Notes under the pieces: generated by a model
Database searches by the model: none
What the model saw: only the letters and a program-made list of their open reading frames with translations
What the model was told of the DNA's origin: nothing
Position numbers and translations under genes: made by a program
Assembly: GCA_000997475.1 (NCBI GenBank)
Contig: LCEC01000033.1
Span: forward strand, 1 to 6,994
Direction of reading: 5' to 3'
Source: Parcubacteria group bacterium GW2011_GWB1_42_6
Lineage (GTDB): Bacteria; Patescibacteriota; Minisyncoccia; Portnoybacterales; GWB1-42-6
DNA: 6,994 nucleotides
Part shown: one piece after another, positions 1 to 6,890 of the stretch
Layout: each line of letters opens with the position of its first letter
Position numbering within the stretch: the stretch's first letter is position 1

Positions 1-40
1 AAAACATTATCCAAACAACTTAAGCTGTTTAAGCTTTAAT

Positions 41-88
41 CAACCGACTAAACTCGGCTGCTGATACCCCGCAGCTCTGCTGCGGTTG
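41..88. repeat. 48-base palindromic element at the 3' end of a gene
   Basis: The ends are inverted repeats, CAACCG (41-46) and CGGTTG (83-88). Inside are two hairpins: CCGA/TCGG (44-47 with 54-57, 6-base loop) and CCGCAGC/GCTGCGG (69-75 with 79-85, loop TCT). The outer stem shares bases with both hairpins, so the long stem and the two-hairpin form exclude each other. 29 of its 48 bases are G or C, well above the AT-rich surroundings. It covers the last 12 sense codons and the TAG stop of the adjoining transferase gene, and the tail it encodes is absent from that protein's two neighbouring paralogues. This suggests a small dispersed palindromic repeat (REP- or RPE-like) that landed at the gene end. 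No T-run follows it in the direction of transcription, so it is not a classic terminator. The symmetry is directly visible; mobility is inference. Confidence 0.6.
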
Positions 89-1454
89 GGTAATTCATTT
101 GGTTCAAAATAAAATTGGCTATTCTTTCCCCCGACTTCCCGTCTTTAAACGGGCATTGCTCCCAAACAAGGCGTTTCCGCCCTTCCTTGTCCAAAGACGG
201 ATTTTCCAAATATTTATTTATCCACTCAATAAGTTCTTCTCCGCTTCCAACCAGCTTGATGCCGCCCGTCGCCACCGCTTTTTTGTAATGCTCGGTTTTG
301 AAATATTGGGTCGGCGATTTCATCGCCATTTTTTCTTTTTTGAATTCAAAATTTATATTGATCACCGGTTTGTCAAAAATCGCGGCTTCTATGCTCAAAC
401 TGGAAGCGTAGCAAATCAGAAGCGACATTTGCGAAAGAGTGTCTTTGAGATGATTAATCTCCGGCGCGCCCATATCCCATTCCGTGCCCCCCAAACGCCT
501 TGAATCAAAACGCACGCCCGGATAGTCATAAACCAAACCCGGCCTTTTTTTGAGCTCTTCCTCCTCCAAAATGTCATAAGGGAGAAAACGAACCAAAATC
601 TCGCAGTCGCCGGATATTTTTCCGCCGGAAATCAATCCGCGCAAAAAATCTATCAGTTGCCAATCCGAATTGCTGAAAGTTTTTCCCATTGTTCCCAAGA
701 GTATCAGTTTTTTTGAAGGATCGACGCCGATCCGCCGGAAAAAATCCGCCCGGTTGGAAGTCTCGCCGTTAAAATAGATATCATATGTCGGAACGCCGCC
801 AATAAAAATATTTTCCGGCTTAACATCATTGTGAATTATCAATTCATCTTTGACCAAATTGTTCACAACAACGAATTTTTGAGGCAAAAGCCTGATTAGG
901 CACCGCGAAGTGATTTTATCCCAAGAATAAATCATTCCCAGAGTTTTTACGTCTCGTTTTTTGGCTTCGCGCAAAATATGGATTTCTTCTTCATCAAAAA
1001 GATGGGGTAAAAAAACCAAATCCGGTTTGTATTTTTCAAAATAACCGGCGTAAAAATCGTTTTTTACCAGAAGAAAATCAAGAAGTCTGGCAAGCCGGCG
1101 AAACGCGGGCCTGGCCACGATAAAATTCAACGCCTTGCTCAAAAAATAAATCAAAGGATTTTTTCTGATTTCAAAAGCCATTGCGCGCTTTAAATCGGTT
1201 GTTTCGGTTTTTATCAAAGAAAACTTGAGCCAAGCAAAAAATTTATCCAATCCCCCGGGCCTCGGGCAAGCGGCCACTTCGTATATCAGGCGCGGATCAT
1301 TGAATTCTTTTTGGTAAAAATCGGCTTTTTCCCGGCTCCTTGTGAATAGGACTATTCTAATTTGAGGATCTTTTAAAAGAGTCTTCAAAATCGAAGTCCG
1401 CAAAATATTCCTCGCTTCCACCCCTTGAAAAATTGAAATAAATACCGTTTTCAT
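48..1454 (-). CDS. GT-B-like transferase of surface glycan synthesis (third paralogue)
   Basis: 468 residues; probably a cytoplasmic or membrane-attached transferase building a surface glycan or polyol-phosphate chain. No signal peptide: the N-terminus MKTVFISIFQG reads as a first beta strand and loop. Landmarks shared with both upstream paralogues are SWDK at 177-180, a GVPTYD block at 220-225, a strand ending VRFLPYD at 288-294, YASSLSIEAAIFDKPVI at 349-365 (likely donor-binding Rossmann half) and DGKSGERI at 438-445. The overall pattern recalls CDP-glycerol glycerophosphotransferases (TagF type) and capsule transferases, but the RPHP-like site reads FLP, without histidine. Residues 98-130 are hydrophobic and basic and may touch the membrane. 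The ATG overlaps the previous stop by 4 bases (ATGA), implying translational coupling; I see no clear Shine-Dalgarno site. The last 12 residues (457-468) are encoded by a palindromic repeat and go beyond the paralogues' ends. The exact reaction cannot be told. Confidence 0.8.
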   Translation of the reverse strand: MKTVFISIFQGVEARNILRTSILKTLLKDPQIRIVLFTRSREKADFYQKEFNDPRLIYEVAACPRPGGLDKFFAWLKFSLIKTETTDLKRAMAFEIRKNPLIYFLSKALNFIVARPAFRRLARLLDFLLVKNDFYAGYFEKYKPDLVFLPHLFDEEEIHILREAKKRDVKTLGMIYSWDKITSRCLIRLLPQKFVVVNNLVKDELIIHNDVKPENIFIGGVPTYDIYFNGETSNRADFFRRIGVDPSKKLILLGTMGKTFSNSDWQLIDFLRGLISGGKISGDCEILVRFLPYDILEEEELKKRPGLVYDYPGVRFDSRRLGGTEWDMGAPEINHLKDTLSQMSLLICYASSLSIEAAIFDKPVININFEFKKEKMAMKSPTQYFKTEHYKKAVATGGIKLVGSGEELIEWINKYLENPSLDKEGRKRLVWEQCPFKDGKSGERIANFILNQMNYPTAAELRGISSRV

Positions 1455-2794
1455 AAAGAAATTATTTTTTCCGCCAAATCGACATTGCGCCGGAAAGACC
1501 GGCCGTCGGTGAATTTGATGAAATTTTCGGTGATCTTGCGCCTTTTTTCGCCGTCGGCCCGAGGGTTGGCCAAATAAAAATTTATACCCTCAATCATTTG
1601 GTTAAAACTTTTGGCCACCTTCACCGCCTCTTCTTGAACAATGGGCTTGTAATGCGAAAACTCGTAAGCGTCCAAATATTTTTCAGGAAATCCTATATTG
1701 ATGACGGGCTTGTCAAAAACGCAGGCTTCCAGAGTTATTGTTGAAGCGTAATTGATGACCAAATCGCAAAATTTCAAAGTTGATTTCAGGTTGGCCAGAT
1801 CCTCGCCGCTCATTTCTATCCGGCTGCCCGCCTCAACGCCTCTTTTTTCTCCCGCCTCTTCCACGGCAACATTTTTTTGGGCCAAAAATCTTTCATATTT
1901 CGCCCAGTCGTCTTTGGGATGCAGCCGAATGAAAAAATTCGGCTCGTTTTTTATCTTTCCGTTTTCCCTGGCTTCCAACAATCGGGCAATCAGTTCGTTT
2001 TCCAAAGGATAATTTCCGTCGGTGACGGTAGTGATTAAAATCGTTTTTTTGGAAGGATCCAGGCCTTTTTTGTTCAGAAAATCAGCGCGGGAAAGCTCTC
2101 CGGGGGAATCAATGAAATAATGATCAAACCGCATCACGCCCGAAACAAAAACTTTTTCGGGCGAAAAACCGTGCATTTTTATCGCAGTTTCTTTGATGAT
2201 GTCGTTCCAAACCACCAAATAATCGGGCTTGCGCAAATTTTTCGATCCCCCGAAAAGATTATCCCAACTGAAATCCACGGCCGCGGTTTTTAATCCTTCT
2301 TTTTTGGCGAGCGCGATAACTTCCGCGTCCAAATGGTTAAAACCGGGAGTGGCGGTTAAAATAATCTCCGGATGATATTGGGCGCAATATTTCTTGAATT
2401 TTCCCGACCGAGGCAGAAAAAAAGTTTCCAATTTCAAAAATAAATCGGGTGTCAGAAAATTCTTCGGAAAAAGATAAGCGAACGGCCGAAAAAACTTTCT
2501 TTTGGCAGTAAATCCTCTTTTATGATGGCGTTTTAAAACCGGCTCGCCATCGAATTTTCTGATCAGCGAATAGCGCAGGATTTTGCCGAAAAGATTCCAG
2601 AATTTGGGAAATTGTATTTTCCAGGGCAAATAAACAATATTCGGGGAAGCGTAATAAGGATGCTTTTCATCCATCGTTCCTTCGGGCAAAAAAACAACCG
2701 CCTTGAATTTTTGGGAAAGATATTTAATGTAATCCGTGCACAAAAGATCCGAAGCGTAAACAAAATTGGGAATGAATAAGAAAATGGTTTTCAT
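1451..2794 (-). CDS. GT-B-like transferase of surface glycan synthesis (second paralogue)
   Basis: 447 residues from the ATG at 2794. The frame stays open to a TTG at 2815, which would add seven residues (MIHFQKT). I prefer the ATG because both paralogues begin MKT[IV]F at exactly that point. Shared landmarks: SWDNL at 176-180, GVMRFDHY at 219-226, IRLHPKDD at 289-296, NYASTITLEACVFDKPVI at 348-365 and DGRSFRR at 430-436. It is the only one of the three with a histidine in the R-x-H-P block, the arrangement expected of CDP-glycerol glycerophosphotransferase-like enzymes, so it is the best candidate for a canonical active site. The N-terminal half differs most from the other two, which points to a different acceptor. 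No signal peptide is seen; residues 95-127 are basic and aromatic. It starts 28 bases after the upstream stop without an obvious ribosome binding site, and its TGA overlaps the next start. Family placement is from motif likeness only. Confidence 0.8.
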   Translation of the reverse strand: MKTIFLFIPNFVYASDLLCTDYIKYLSQKFKAVVFLPEGTMDEKHPYYASPNIVYLPWKIQFPKFWNLFGKILRYSLIRKFDGEPVLKRHHKRGFTAKRKFFRPFAYLFPKNFLTPDLFLKLETFFLPRSGKFKKYCAQYHPEIILTATPGFNHLDAEVIALAKKEGLKTAAVDFSWDNLFGGSKNLRKPDYLVVWNDIIKETAIKMHGFSPEKVFVSGVMRFDHYFIDSPGELSRADFLNKKGLDPSKKTILITTVTDGNYPLENELIARLLEARENGKIKNEPNFFIRLHPKDDWAKYERFLAQKNVAVEEAGEKRGVEAGSRIEMSGEDLANLKSTLKFCDLVINYASTITLEACVFDKPVINIGFPEKYLDAYEFSHYKPIVQEEAVKVAKSFNQMIEGINFYLANPRADGEKRRKITENFIKFTDGRSFRRNVDLAEKIISL

Positions 2795-2822
2795 TGTTTT
2801 TTGAAAGTGAATCAATAAAATA

Positions 2823-4175
2823 TCAGCTGAATATATGCTTTAAAATATATTCAGCCAGGCGTTTGCCCGATCGGCCATCCAGTTTCCAGCATTGATCTTC
2901 GATGATTTTTCGGCGATTTTCTTTGTCCAAAGACGGATCGGCAAGATATCTTTTGGCGCCTTGGACCAATTCTTCTTGATTTCGCGCCAAAACCGCCCCT
3001 TTTCGCTTTATAATATTCAGCACGTGTTCGTAATCGTAATAACGCCCAATGCCGCGAATGTATTCCCTTTTCTCGCGTCCGTCAAAAGCGATAAAAATCA
3101 CGGGTTTATCAAAAACAAAAGCGTCTATGGCGATTGTGGAGGGCCCGCAAATAATCAAATCAGCCTGAAAAATCGAATCAATCAAATGTTTTTCATCATG
3201 GCGGGAAAGCTCGAATTCCTTAAAAGCGCCCTCGTGAAAAATCTTTCCCGGCCGGTCAAAAATAACCCCCTCTTTTTTTTGAAAACCGTCCAGATTCACC
3301 GTGTCGGCGGGCGGAAGCCGCGCCAAGATTTGGGCGTCGGGCAAAAATTCTTTTTGCAGAATATCCAGAATCTGCCAATCGACATTATTGTTTTTTATAT
3401 AACGGTCGCCCGCGGGCGCGTATAAAATTATCTTCTTGGCCGGATCAAGATCGAGCCCGCGGCAAAAATCTTCTCTGCCGGCGCGGCCTTGCCGAACATA
3501 AGCGTCGTAATGGGGAATGCCGCAAACAAAAATTTTCTCGGGATCAATGCCATGATGCTCTTGGGCTTCTTTTTTCAGAATTTCATTATTAACAATCATC
3601 TTGTCAGGCACAACTTTGATAAATTCTTTGCAAGTCAGATTATCCCAAGATCTCACCATTCCCAATGATTTTATTTTTCTCTTTTTAGCCTCCTTGAGCA
3701 TTAAAATATCGTTTTCGTTCTGAATATCGGAGCAAAAAACCAAATCGGGCTTATATTTTTCAAAATAGCCGCTGAATTTGCCGCTTGGAATAAATCCGTA
3801 GATCCAACGGAAAAATGACTTCAAAAAACCGACTCTTCCAAAAACCGAAGAGACTAAAGAGGAAACAAAAAAAGAAAAATATTTTTTATCCGCGTCCAAT
3901 TTTTCCCGCCGCTTAAGCTTAACGCTGTTGGTCGCGAGCAAAGCCGAAAAAATAAATTTGAATATAAAATCGATTTTTGAAGCGCGTCCCGGATTTATTT
4001 TTTCAAAAATAACATTCCCGCCCCCAAAATTTTTTTGAAAGAAATCAAATTTGTAGTCGGGTATAAAAACCGCCAATTTGAGATCCGGCCGGTTTTTAAG
4101 AACTTCAAAAGCTTCGCTCTGAAAAATATTGCGCGAAATCAAACCGTGAAAACTGGTAATGAATATCGTCTTCAA
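2823..4175 (-). CDS. GT-B-like transferase of surface glycan synthesis (first paralogue)
   Basis: 450 residues. The start is a TTG (4175-4173): the frame has a TAA eight codons upstream and no ATG between, and the TTG aligns with the MKT[IV]F starts of the other two. It overlaps the transketolase stop as TTGA, with a weak AGGG eight bases upstream, so translation is probably coupled. Landmarks: SWDNL at 176-180, CGIPHYDAY at 218-226, ARLPPAD at 285-291 (proline where the second paralogue has histidine), CGPSTIAIDAFVFDKPVI at 343-360 and DGRSGKR at 433-439. It shares long blocks with the third paralogue, such as GYFEKYKPDLVF and the EAKKR...LGM..SWD stretch, but its donor-site block departs from both (CGPST against YAS[ST]). 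Residues 68-80 and 98-130 are rich in Phe, Val and Leu with some Lys and Arg, suggesting contact with the inner membrane. Likely a glycosyl or polyol-phosphate transferase; substrate unknown. Confidence 0.8.
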   Translation of the reverse strand: MKTIFITSFHGLISRNIFQSEAFEVLKNRPDLKLAVFIPDYKFDFFQKNFGGGNVIFEKINPGRASKIDFIFKFIFSALLATNSVKLKRREKLDADKKYFSFFVSSLVSSVFGRVGFLKSFFRWIYGFIPSGKFSGYFEKYKPDLVFCSDIQNENDILMLKEAKKRKIKSLGMVRSWDNLTCKEFIKVVPDKMIVNNEILKKEAQEHHGIDPEKIFVCGIPHYDAYVRQGRAGREDFCRGLDLDPAKKIILYAPAGDRYIKNNNVDWQILDILQKEFLPDAQILARLPPADTVNLDGFQKKEGVIFDRPGKIFHEGAFKEFELSRHDEKHLIDSIFQADLIICGPSTIAIDAFVFDKPVIFIAFDGREKREYIRGIGRYYDYEHVLNIIKRKGAVLARNQEELVQGAKRYLADPSLDKENRRKIIEDQCWKLDGRSGKRLAEYILKHIFS

Positions 4176-6067
4176 ATGTTTTGCCCTATTTTTTTAGCCA
4201 AAGATTCGGCGTCCAGCCCGTGTTTTTTCAAAACCTCGCCGTTGCGTCCGCAAAAAGGAATTTCTTCGACTCCGAAAGAAATTATTTTGGGAGCAATTTT
4301 TGATTGGCGGACCGCAGCCGCCGCGATCATTTCGCCCTGTCCCATTTTTTTATAATGGTCATCCAAAGTGAAAATTATTTGATAAGGAGCAAGAGTTTCT
4401 ATCAACCATTTCTCGTCCAGCCGATTAAGCCAAGGCAGATTCAAAACGGCGATAGACTTCCCTTCTTTTTCCAATAATCCCGCCGCTTTTATCGCTTCGC
4501 CGAGCATCACGGGGCCGTAAGAAATTAAAACCGCGTTCTTGCCCTCTTTCAAAAAAACTCCCTGCCCCAATTTTAGCGCATAATCTTCGGGCATCTTGCC
4601 GAGCGCGTCGAAAGTGATTGAAACGATCCTTAAATAAACGCTTTCCCGGCTTGATTCAACCGCCCAGCGCAAAGCCTGTTTCATTTCCGCTTCGCAGCAA
4701 GGCTGGATCATCGCGAGTCCCGGCACATTTCCCAAGCACGCGATATCGCGAACCGATTGGTGGGAATGCCCCGGCGTGCCCGGAATAAGCCCGGCCAAAA
4801 AACCGGCGTAGATTATTTTCTTTCTCTCGGTGGCGTTATTGTAAATTTGCTCGTTGGGACGGGTTGTCAGAAAACTCGCGAAAGAATGAACGATCGGCAG
4901 TTTCCCTTGCAAAGCCAAGCCGCCGGCCATCGAAACCATATCTTGTTCGGCAATGCCGCATTCAATGAGGCGGCGGGGAAATTTTTTCCTGAAAGGAATC
5001 AACCCGCAATCAAGCAAAAGATCGGCGTTGAGCGCGACAATGTCTTTGTTTTTTCGGGCAAGTTCAATCAATTCTTCGCCGTAAGCGGGAACCAGGCGTT
5101 GAGCTTCGGATCCTTTTTGCGGATGGACAAATTCGGTTGATTCAAAAGCCAAAGGATCAAGGCCGGCTTTTTTGAGATTGCCATTAACCCTATTCTTCAA
5201 TTCTTCGAATCCTTGGCCGTATAATTCAAAACCGGGCGCTCCGCTGTGAAATTTATAAAATCCGTCTTTGCCTATTTTTTCCATTTCCGAAATCCCCTTG
5301 CCCTTTACGGTTTTAGCAATTATGATTTGCGGCTTGTTTTTTACCGATTTGGCCCAAATAAAAGCTTTTTGCAAAGATTTAAAATCGTGACCGTCGCAAT
5401 TTTTAACCTCCCAGCCGAAAGCCCGGAATCTCGCCTCTATCTTTTCTTGCCGGCTCACGGCCTTTGTCCAAGTGTCCGATTGGATCTTATTGCAATCCAC
5501 AATCGCCGTGATTTCATTAAGCCCTTCCCGGGCCGCGCCTTCTAAAGATTCCCAAACTTGGCCTTCCTGTAATTCACCATCGCCCAGCATCACATAAATC
5601 CGCCCTTTTTTGCCCGCCAGCCTTTTGGCGAGCGCCATACCCTTGGCTTTGGAAATTCCCATGCCCAAAGAACCGGTATTGGCCGCGATAAAAGGCGTGC
5701 CCACATCCGGATGCCCGGACAGACCGTTGATCTGGCGGAGTTTATGGATTAAACTGAAATCCAGTTTTTCCAAAGCCATCAACACCGCGTAGAGAGTCGG
5801 CGCGTCGTGGCCTTTGGAAGAAAAATAAATATCGGAAGTCTTTGCCTTGAAATCATTGGGATTTTTCATCTCGCAAAACCAAAGCCAAGCCACAATATCG
5901 GCCGAACTGAAACTCGAGCCCAAATGCCCCGTGCCGTTCTGGCGGACCATATATAGAACATTGATCCGCAAAATATCGGCCATGATCTTGCAAAGCAAAA
6001 AAGAATCCTTGACTTTTTGCCGGATTTTTCTGATTTGAGAAAAGGGGATGTAATACAATTTATCCAT
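4172..6067 (-). CDS. tkt: Transketolase, single chain, thiamine-diphosphate dependent
   Basis: 631 residues, near the short (about 620-residue) transketolase class. It moves a two-carbon ketol unit between sugar phosphates in the cytoplasm. The thiamine-diphosphate half comes first: GHLG at 47-50 (usually GHPG), KGHD at 85-88, SGHPD at 117-121 and the cofactor/Mg motif GDGE (162-165) closing with DCN at 191-193. After a linker around 285-325 comes the pyrimidine-binding half: ALNADL at 345-350, the GIAEQ glutamate E374, TTRPNEQI at 401-408, GHSHQS at 433-438 and VYLR at 477-480. The C-terminal domain (from about 510) holds LDDHYKKMGQG near 568-578. All expected catalytic landmarks are present, so it should be active. 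The arrangement resembles two-subunit transketolases fused into one chain. The ATG at 6067 gives the usual 40-odd residues before GHLG; no Shine-Dalgarno site is seen. It has its own likely promoter and overlaps the first transferase gene, tying it to glycan synthesis. Enzyme class certain; true substrates unknown. Confidence 0.95.
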   Translation of the reverse strand: MDKLYYIPFSQIRKIRQKVKDSFLLCKIMADILRINVLYMVRQNGTGHLGSSFSSADIVAWLWFCEMKNPNDFKAKTSDIYFSSKGHDAPTLYAVLMALEKLDFSLIHKLRQINGLSGHPDVGTPFIAANTGSLGMGISKAKGMALAKRLAGKKGRIYVMLGDGELQEGQVWESLEGAAREGLNEITAIVDCNKIQSDTWTKAVSRQEKIEARFRAFGWEVKNCDGHDFKSLQKAFIWAKSVKNKPQIIIAKTVKGKGISEMEKIGKDGFYKFHSGAPGFELYGQGFEELKNRVNGNLKKAGLDPLAFESTEFVHPQKGSEAQRLVPAYGEELIELARKNKDIVALNADLLLDCGLIPFRKKFPRRLIECGIAEQDMVSMAGGLALQGKLPIVHSFASFLTTRPNEQIYNNATERKKIIYAGFLAGLIPGTPGHSHQSVRDIACLGNVPGLAMIQPCCEAEMKQALRWAVESSRESVYLRIVSITFDALGKMPEDYALKLGQGVFLKEGKNAVLISYGPVMLGEAIKAAGLLEKEGKSIAVLNLPWLNRLDEKWLIETLAPYQIIFTLDDHYKKMGQGEMIAAAAVRQSKIAPKIISFGVEEIPFCGRNGEVLKKHGLDAESLAKKIGQNI

Positions 6068-6075
6068 GTTTTTAT

Positions 6076-6097
6076 CGGCTGTAAGACAAGAAAGCCG
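6076..6097 (-). promoter_or_regulatory. Small hairpin in the transketolase leader
   Basis: CGGCT (6076-6080) can pair with AGCCG (6093-6097) across a 12-base loop. The stem ends eight bases before the transketolase ATG and would lie in the roughly 40-base leader predicted from the promoter. The leader has no purine-rich Shine-Dalgarno site. The arm at 6091-6097 (AAAGCCG) also has an inverted partner CGGCTTT at 6132-6138, upstream of the -10 box. A five-base stem is weak and may be chance. Confidence 0.25.
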
Positions 6098-6114
6098 CTA
6101 AATTCCATTATTTT

Positions 6115-6143
6115 ATATTAAATTATATTGCCGGCTTTGTAAA
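6115..6143 (-). promoter_or_regulatory. Likely sigma-70-type promoter for transketolase operon
   Basis: Read on the minus strand, a -35 box TTTACA (6138-6143, five of six matches to TTGACA) is followed after 17 bases by TAATAT (6115-6120, four of six to TATAAT). The predicted transcript start is near 6108, about 40 bases before the ATG. It sits directly after the terminator of the preceding gene, where a new promoter is needed. A TATAAT also occurs inside the spacer but is too close to the -35 box. The region is very AT-rich, so the exact boxes are uncertain. Confidence 0.5.
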
Positions 6144-6174
6144 GAAAAAAGCGGAGCATTTTCACTTCGCTTTT
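6141..6174 (-). terminator. Rho-independent terminator after the HAD gene
   Basis: On the minus strand AAAAGCG (6168-6174) pairs with CGCTTTT (6147-6153). One A/C mismatch and two further pairs (AG with CT) lead to a loop TGAAAATG. The stem runs straight into TTTTTTCTTT (6141-6150). It lies 11 bases past the HAD stop codon. The T tract overlaps the -35 box of the next promoter, so the two transcription units are packed against each other. Confidence 0.8.
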
Positions 6175-6185
6175 GACGCGCGATT

Positions 6186-6863
6186 TCAGAGGTTTTCCGC
6201 GATTGCCTCCAGCGAATTGAAATTTCCAATCACCGGAAAATCGTGGCCTGACCATTGATTTTTATTCTCTTCAAATCCGACAAAACCGATGAATCGGCAA
6301 CCGAATTTTTGAGCTGACAATCGGTCCAGATCTTCGTTGCCGATATAAACCATTTCCCGCGGCGAAACGTTTTCCATTTGGCGAATTTTTTCCAGATTGG
6401 TTTCTTTGGCGCCGATTGTTTCTTTTGTGTTTTCCGGCCGGCCAAAAACATTTTTGAAAAAATCGGCAATGCCAAGAGCTTCCACGCTTTCCAAGAGCGC
6501 CTTCTCGGGCGTATTTGAAACAATAAAAATCAAATAATTTTGAGAGAGCGATCGCAAAACTTTTTTTGTTTCCGAATCGGCTCCCCTGACCAAAATCGCC
6601 TCTTGGACATTTCGATTAAACCTGGCGGCGTATTCGGCAACCAAACTTTCAATTTTCTCCTCGGACTGATCCAATTTTTTGAAAATCTCGCGCAAAATAT
6701 TGAAACGCGTTTGCTGACCGTAATAAGAAAGGACTTCCGGAACCGTTTTTCTGGCCGAATCTTGGAATTCAGATCCGTCAAAAAGGCCAGACCACGCCTC
6801 GAGCTTGATCCCTTCCGAGTCAATAATTACTCCATCAAAATCAAAAACAACAGCCTTTATCAT
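6186..6863 (-). CDS. HAD-superfamily hydrolase (subfamily IA, phosphatase or phosphomutase-like)
   Basis: 225 residues, normal for phosphoglycolate phosphatase or beta-phosphoglucomutase-like HAD proteins, which act on small phosphate esters in the cytoplasm through a phospho-aspartate. Motif I is DFDGVI with nucleophile D8 and acid/base D10. Motif II is VSNT with S116. The motif III lysine is probably K153. Motif IV reads IGNEDLD (174-180), where the usual GD..(x)D has N176 in place of the first aspartate; D178 or D180 may complete the Mg site. Residues of about 16-85 form a helical C1-type cap. The ATG at 6863 has a strong AAGGAG five bases upstream, the best ribosome site in the window. 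A terminator follows the gene, so it is not cotranscribed with the transketolase operon unless read-through occurs. The substrate cannot be told; a sugar phosphate in glycan precursor supply would suit the setting. Fold certain, function open. Confidence 0.9.
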   Translation of the reverse strand: MIKAVVFDFDGVIIDSEGIKLEAWSGLFDGSEFQDSARKTVPEVLSYYGQQTRFNILREIFKKLDQSEEKIESLVAEYAARFNRNVQEAILVRGADSETKKVLRSLSQNYLIFIVSNTPEKALLESVEALGIADFFKNVFGRPENTKETIGAKETNLEKIRQMENVSPREMVYIGNEDLDRLSAQKFGCRFIGFVGFEENKNQWSGHDFPVIGNFNSLEAIAENL

Positions 6864-6867
6864 TTTT

Positions 6868-6874
6868 TCTCCTT
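6868..6874 (-). promoter_or_regulatory. Strong Shine-Dalgarno site for the HAD gene
   Basis: The minus strand reads AAGGAGA followed by five further A/T bases before ATG counted from AAGGAG. It confirms the ATG at 6863 as the start. It contrasts with the glycan operon genes, which show weak or no such site and seem to depend on coupling. Confidence 0.8.
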
Positions 6875-6890
6875 GTTTACGGTTTATTTT

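Noticed and set aside
1..7. ATG on the minus strand at 7-5 preceded by GGATA, a possible start of the next gene
   Set aside because: Only seven bases remain before the window edge, so nothing about a coding frame can be judged.
18..39. Weak inverted repeat CTTAA/TTAAG (19-23 with 29-33) and direct repeat TTAAGCT downstream of the last gene, considered as a terminator
   Set aside because: The five-base AT-rich stem is weak and is followed only by TTGTTT, not a real T-run. It does not convincingly end transcription, so the operon may continue past the left edge.
41..88. The palindromic element considered as a tRNA or other structured RNA gene
   Set aside because: At 48 bases with two hairpins sharing arms with an outer stem, it lacks an acceptor, anticodon and T-arm layout and a CCA-end region.
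2892..3425. A 177-codon open frame on the plus strand, and others of 60-134 codons opposite the transferases, transketolase and HAD gene
   Set aside because: All lie antisense within genes with clear family motifs. Their translations show no recognisable domains and they lack ribosome binding sites, so they are shadows of the coding strand.
5979..5984. Internal ATG at transketolase residue 29 as an alternative start
   Set aside because: The upstream ATG gives the N-terminal helix usually found before the first histidine motif in transketolases, and the internal one has no better ribosome site.
5866..6108. An 80-codon minus-strand frame starting near the predicted transcript start of transketolase
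   Set aside because: It runs out of frame into the transketolase gene, has no ribosome binding site and no protein-like pattern.
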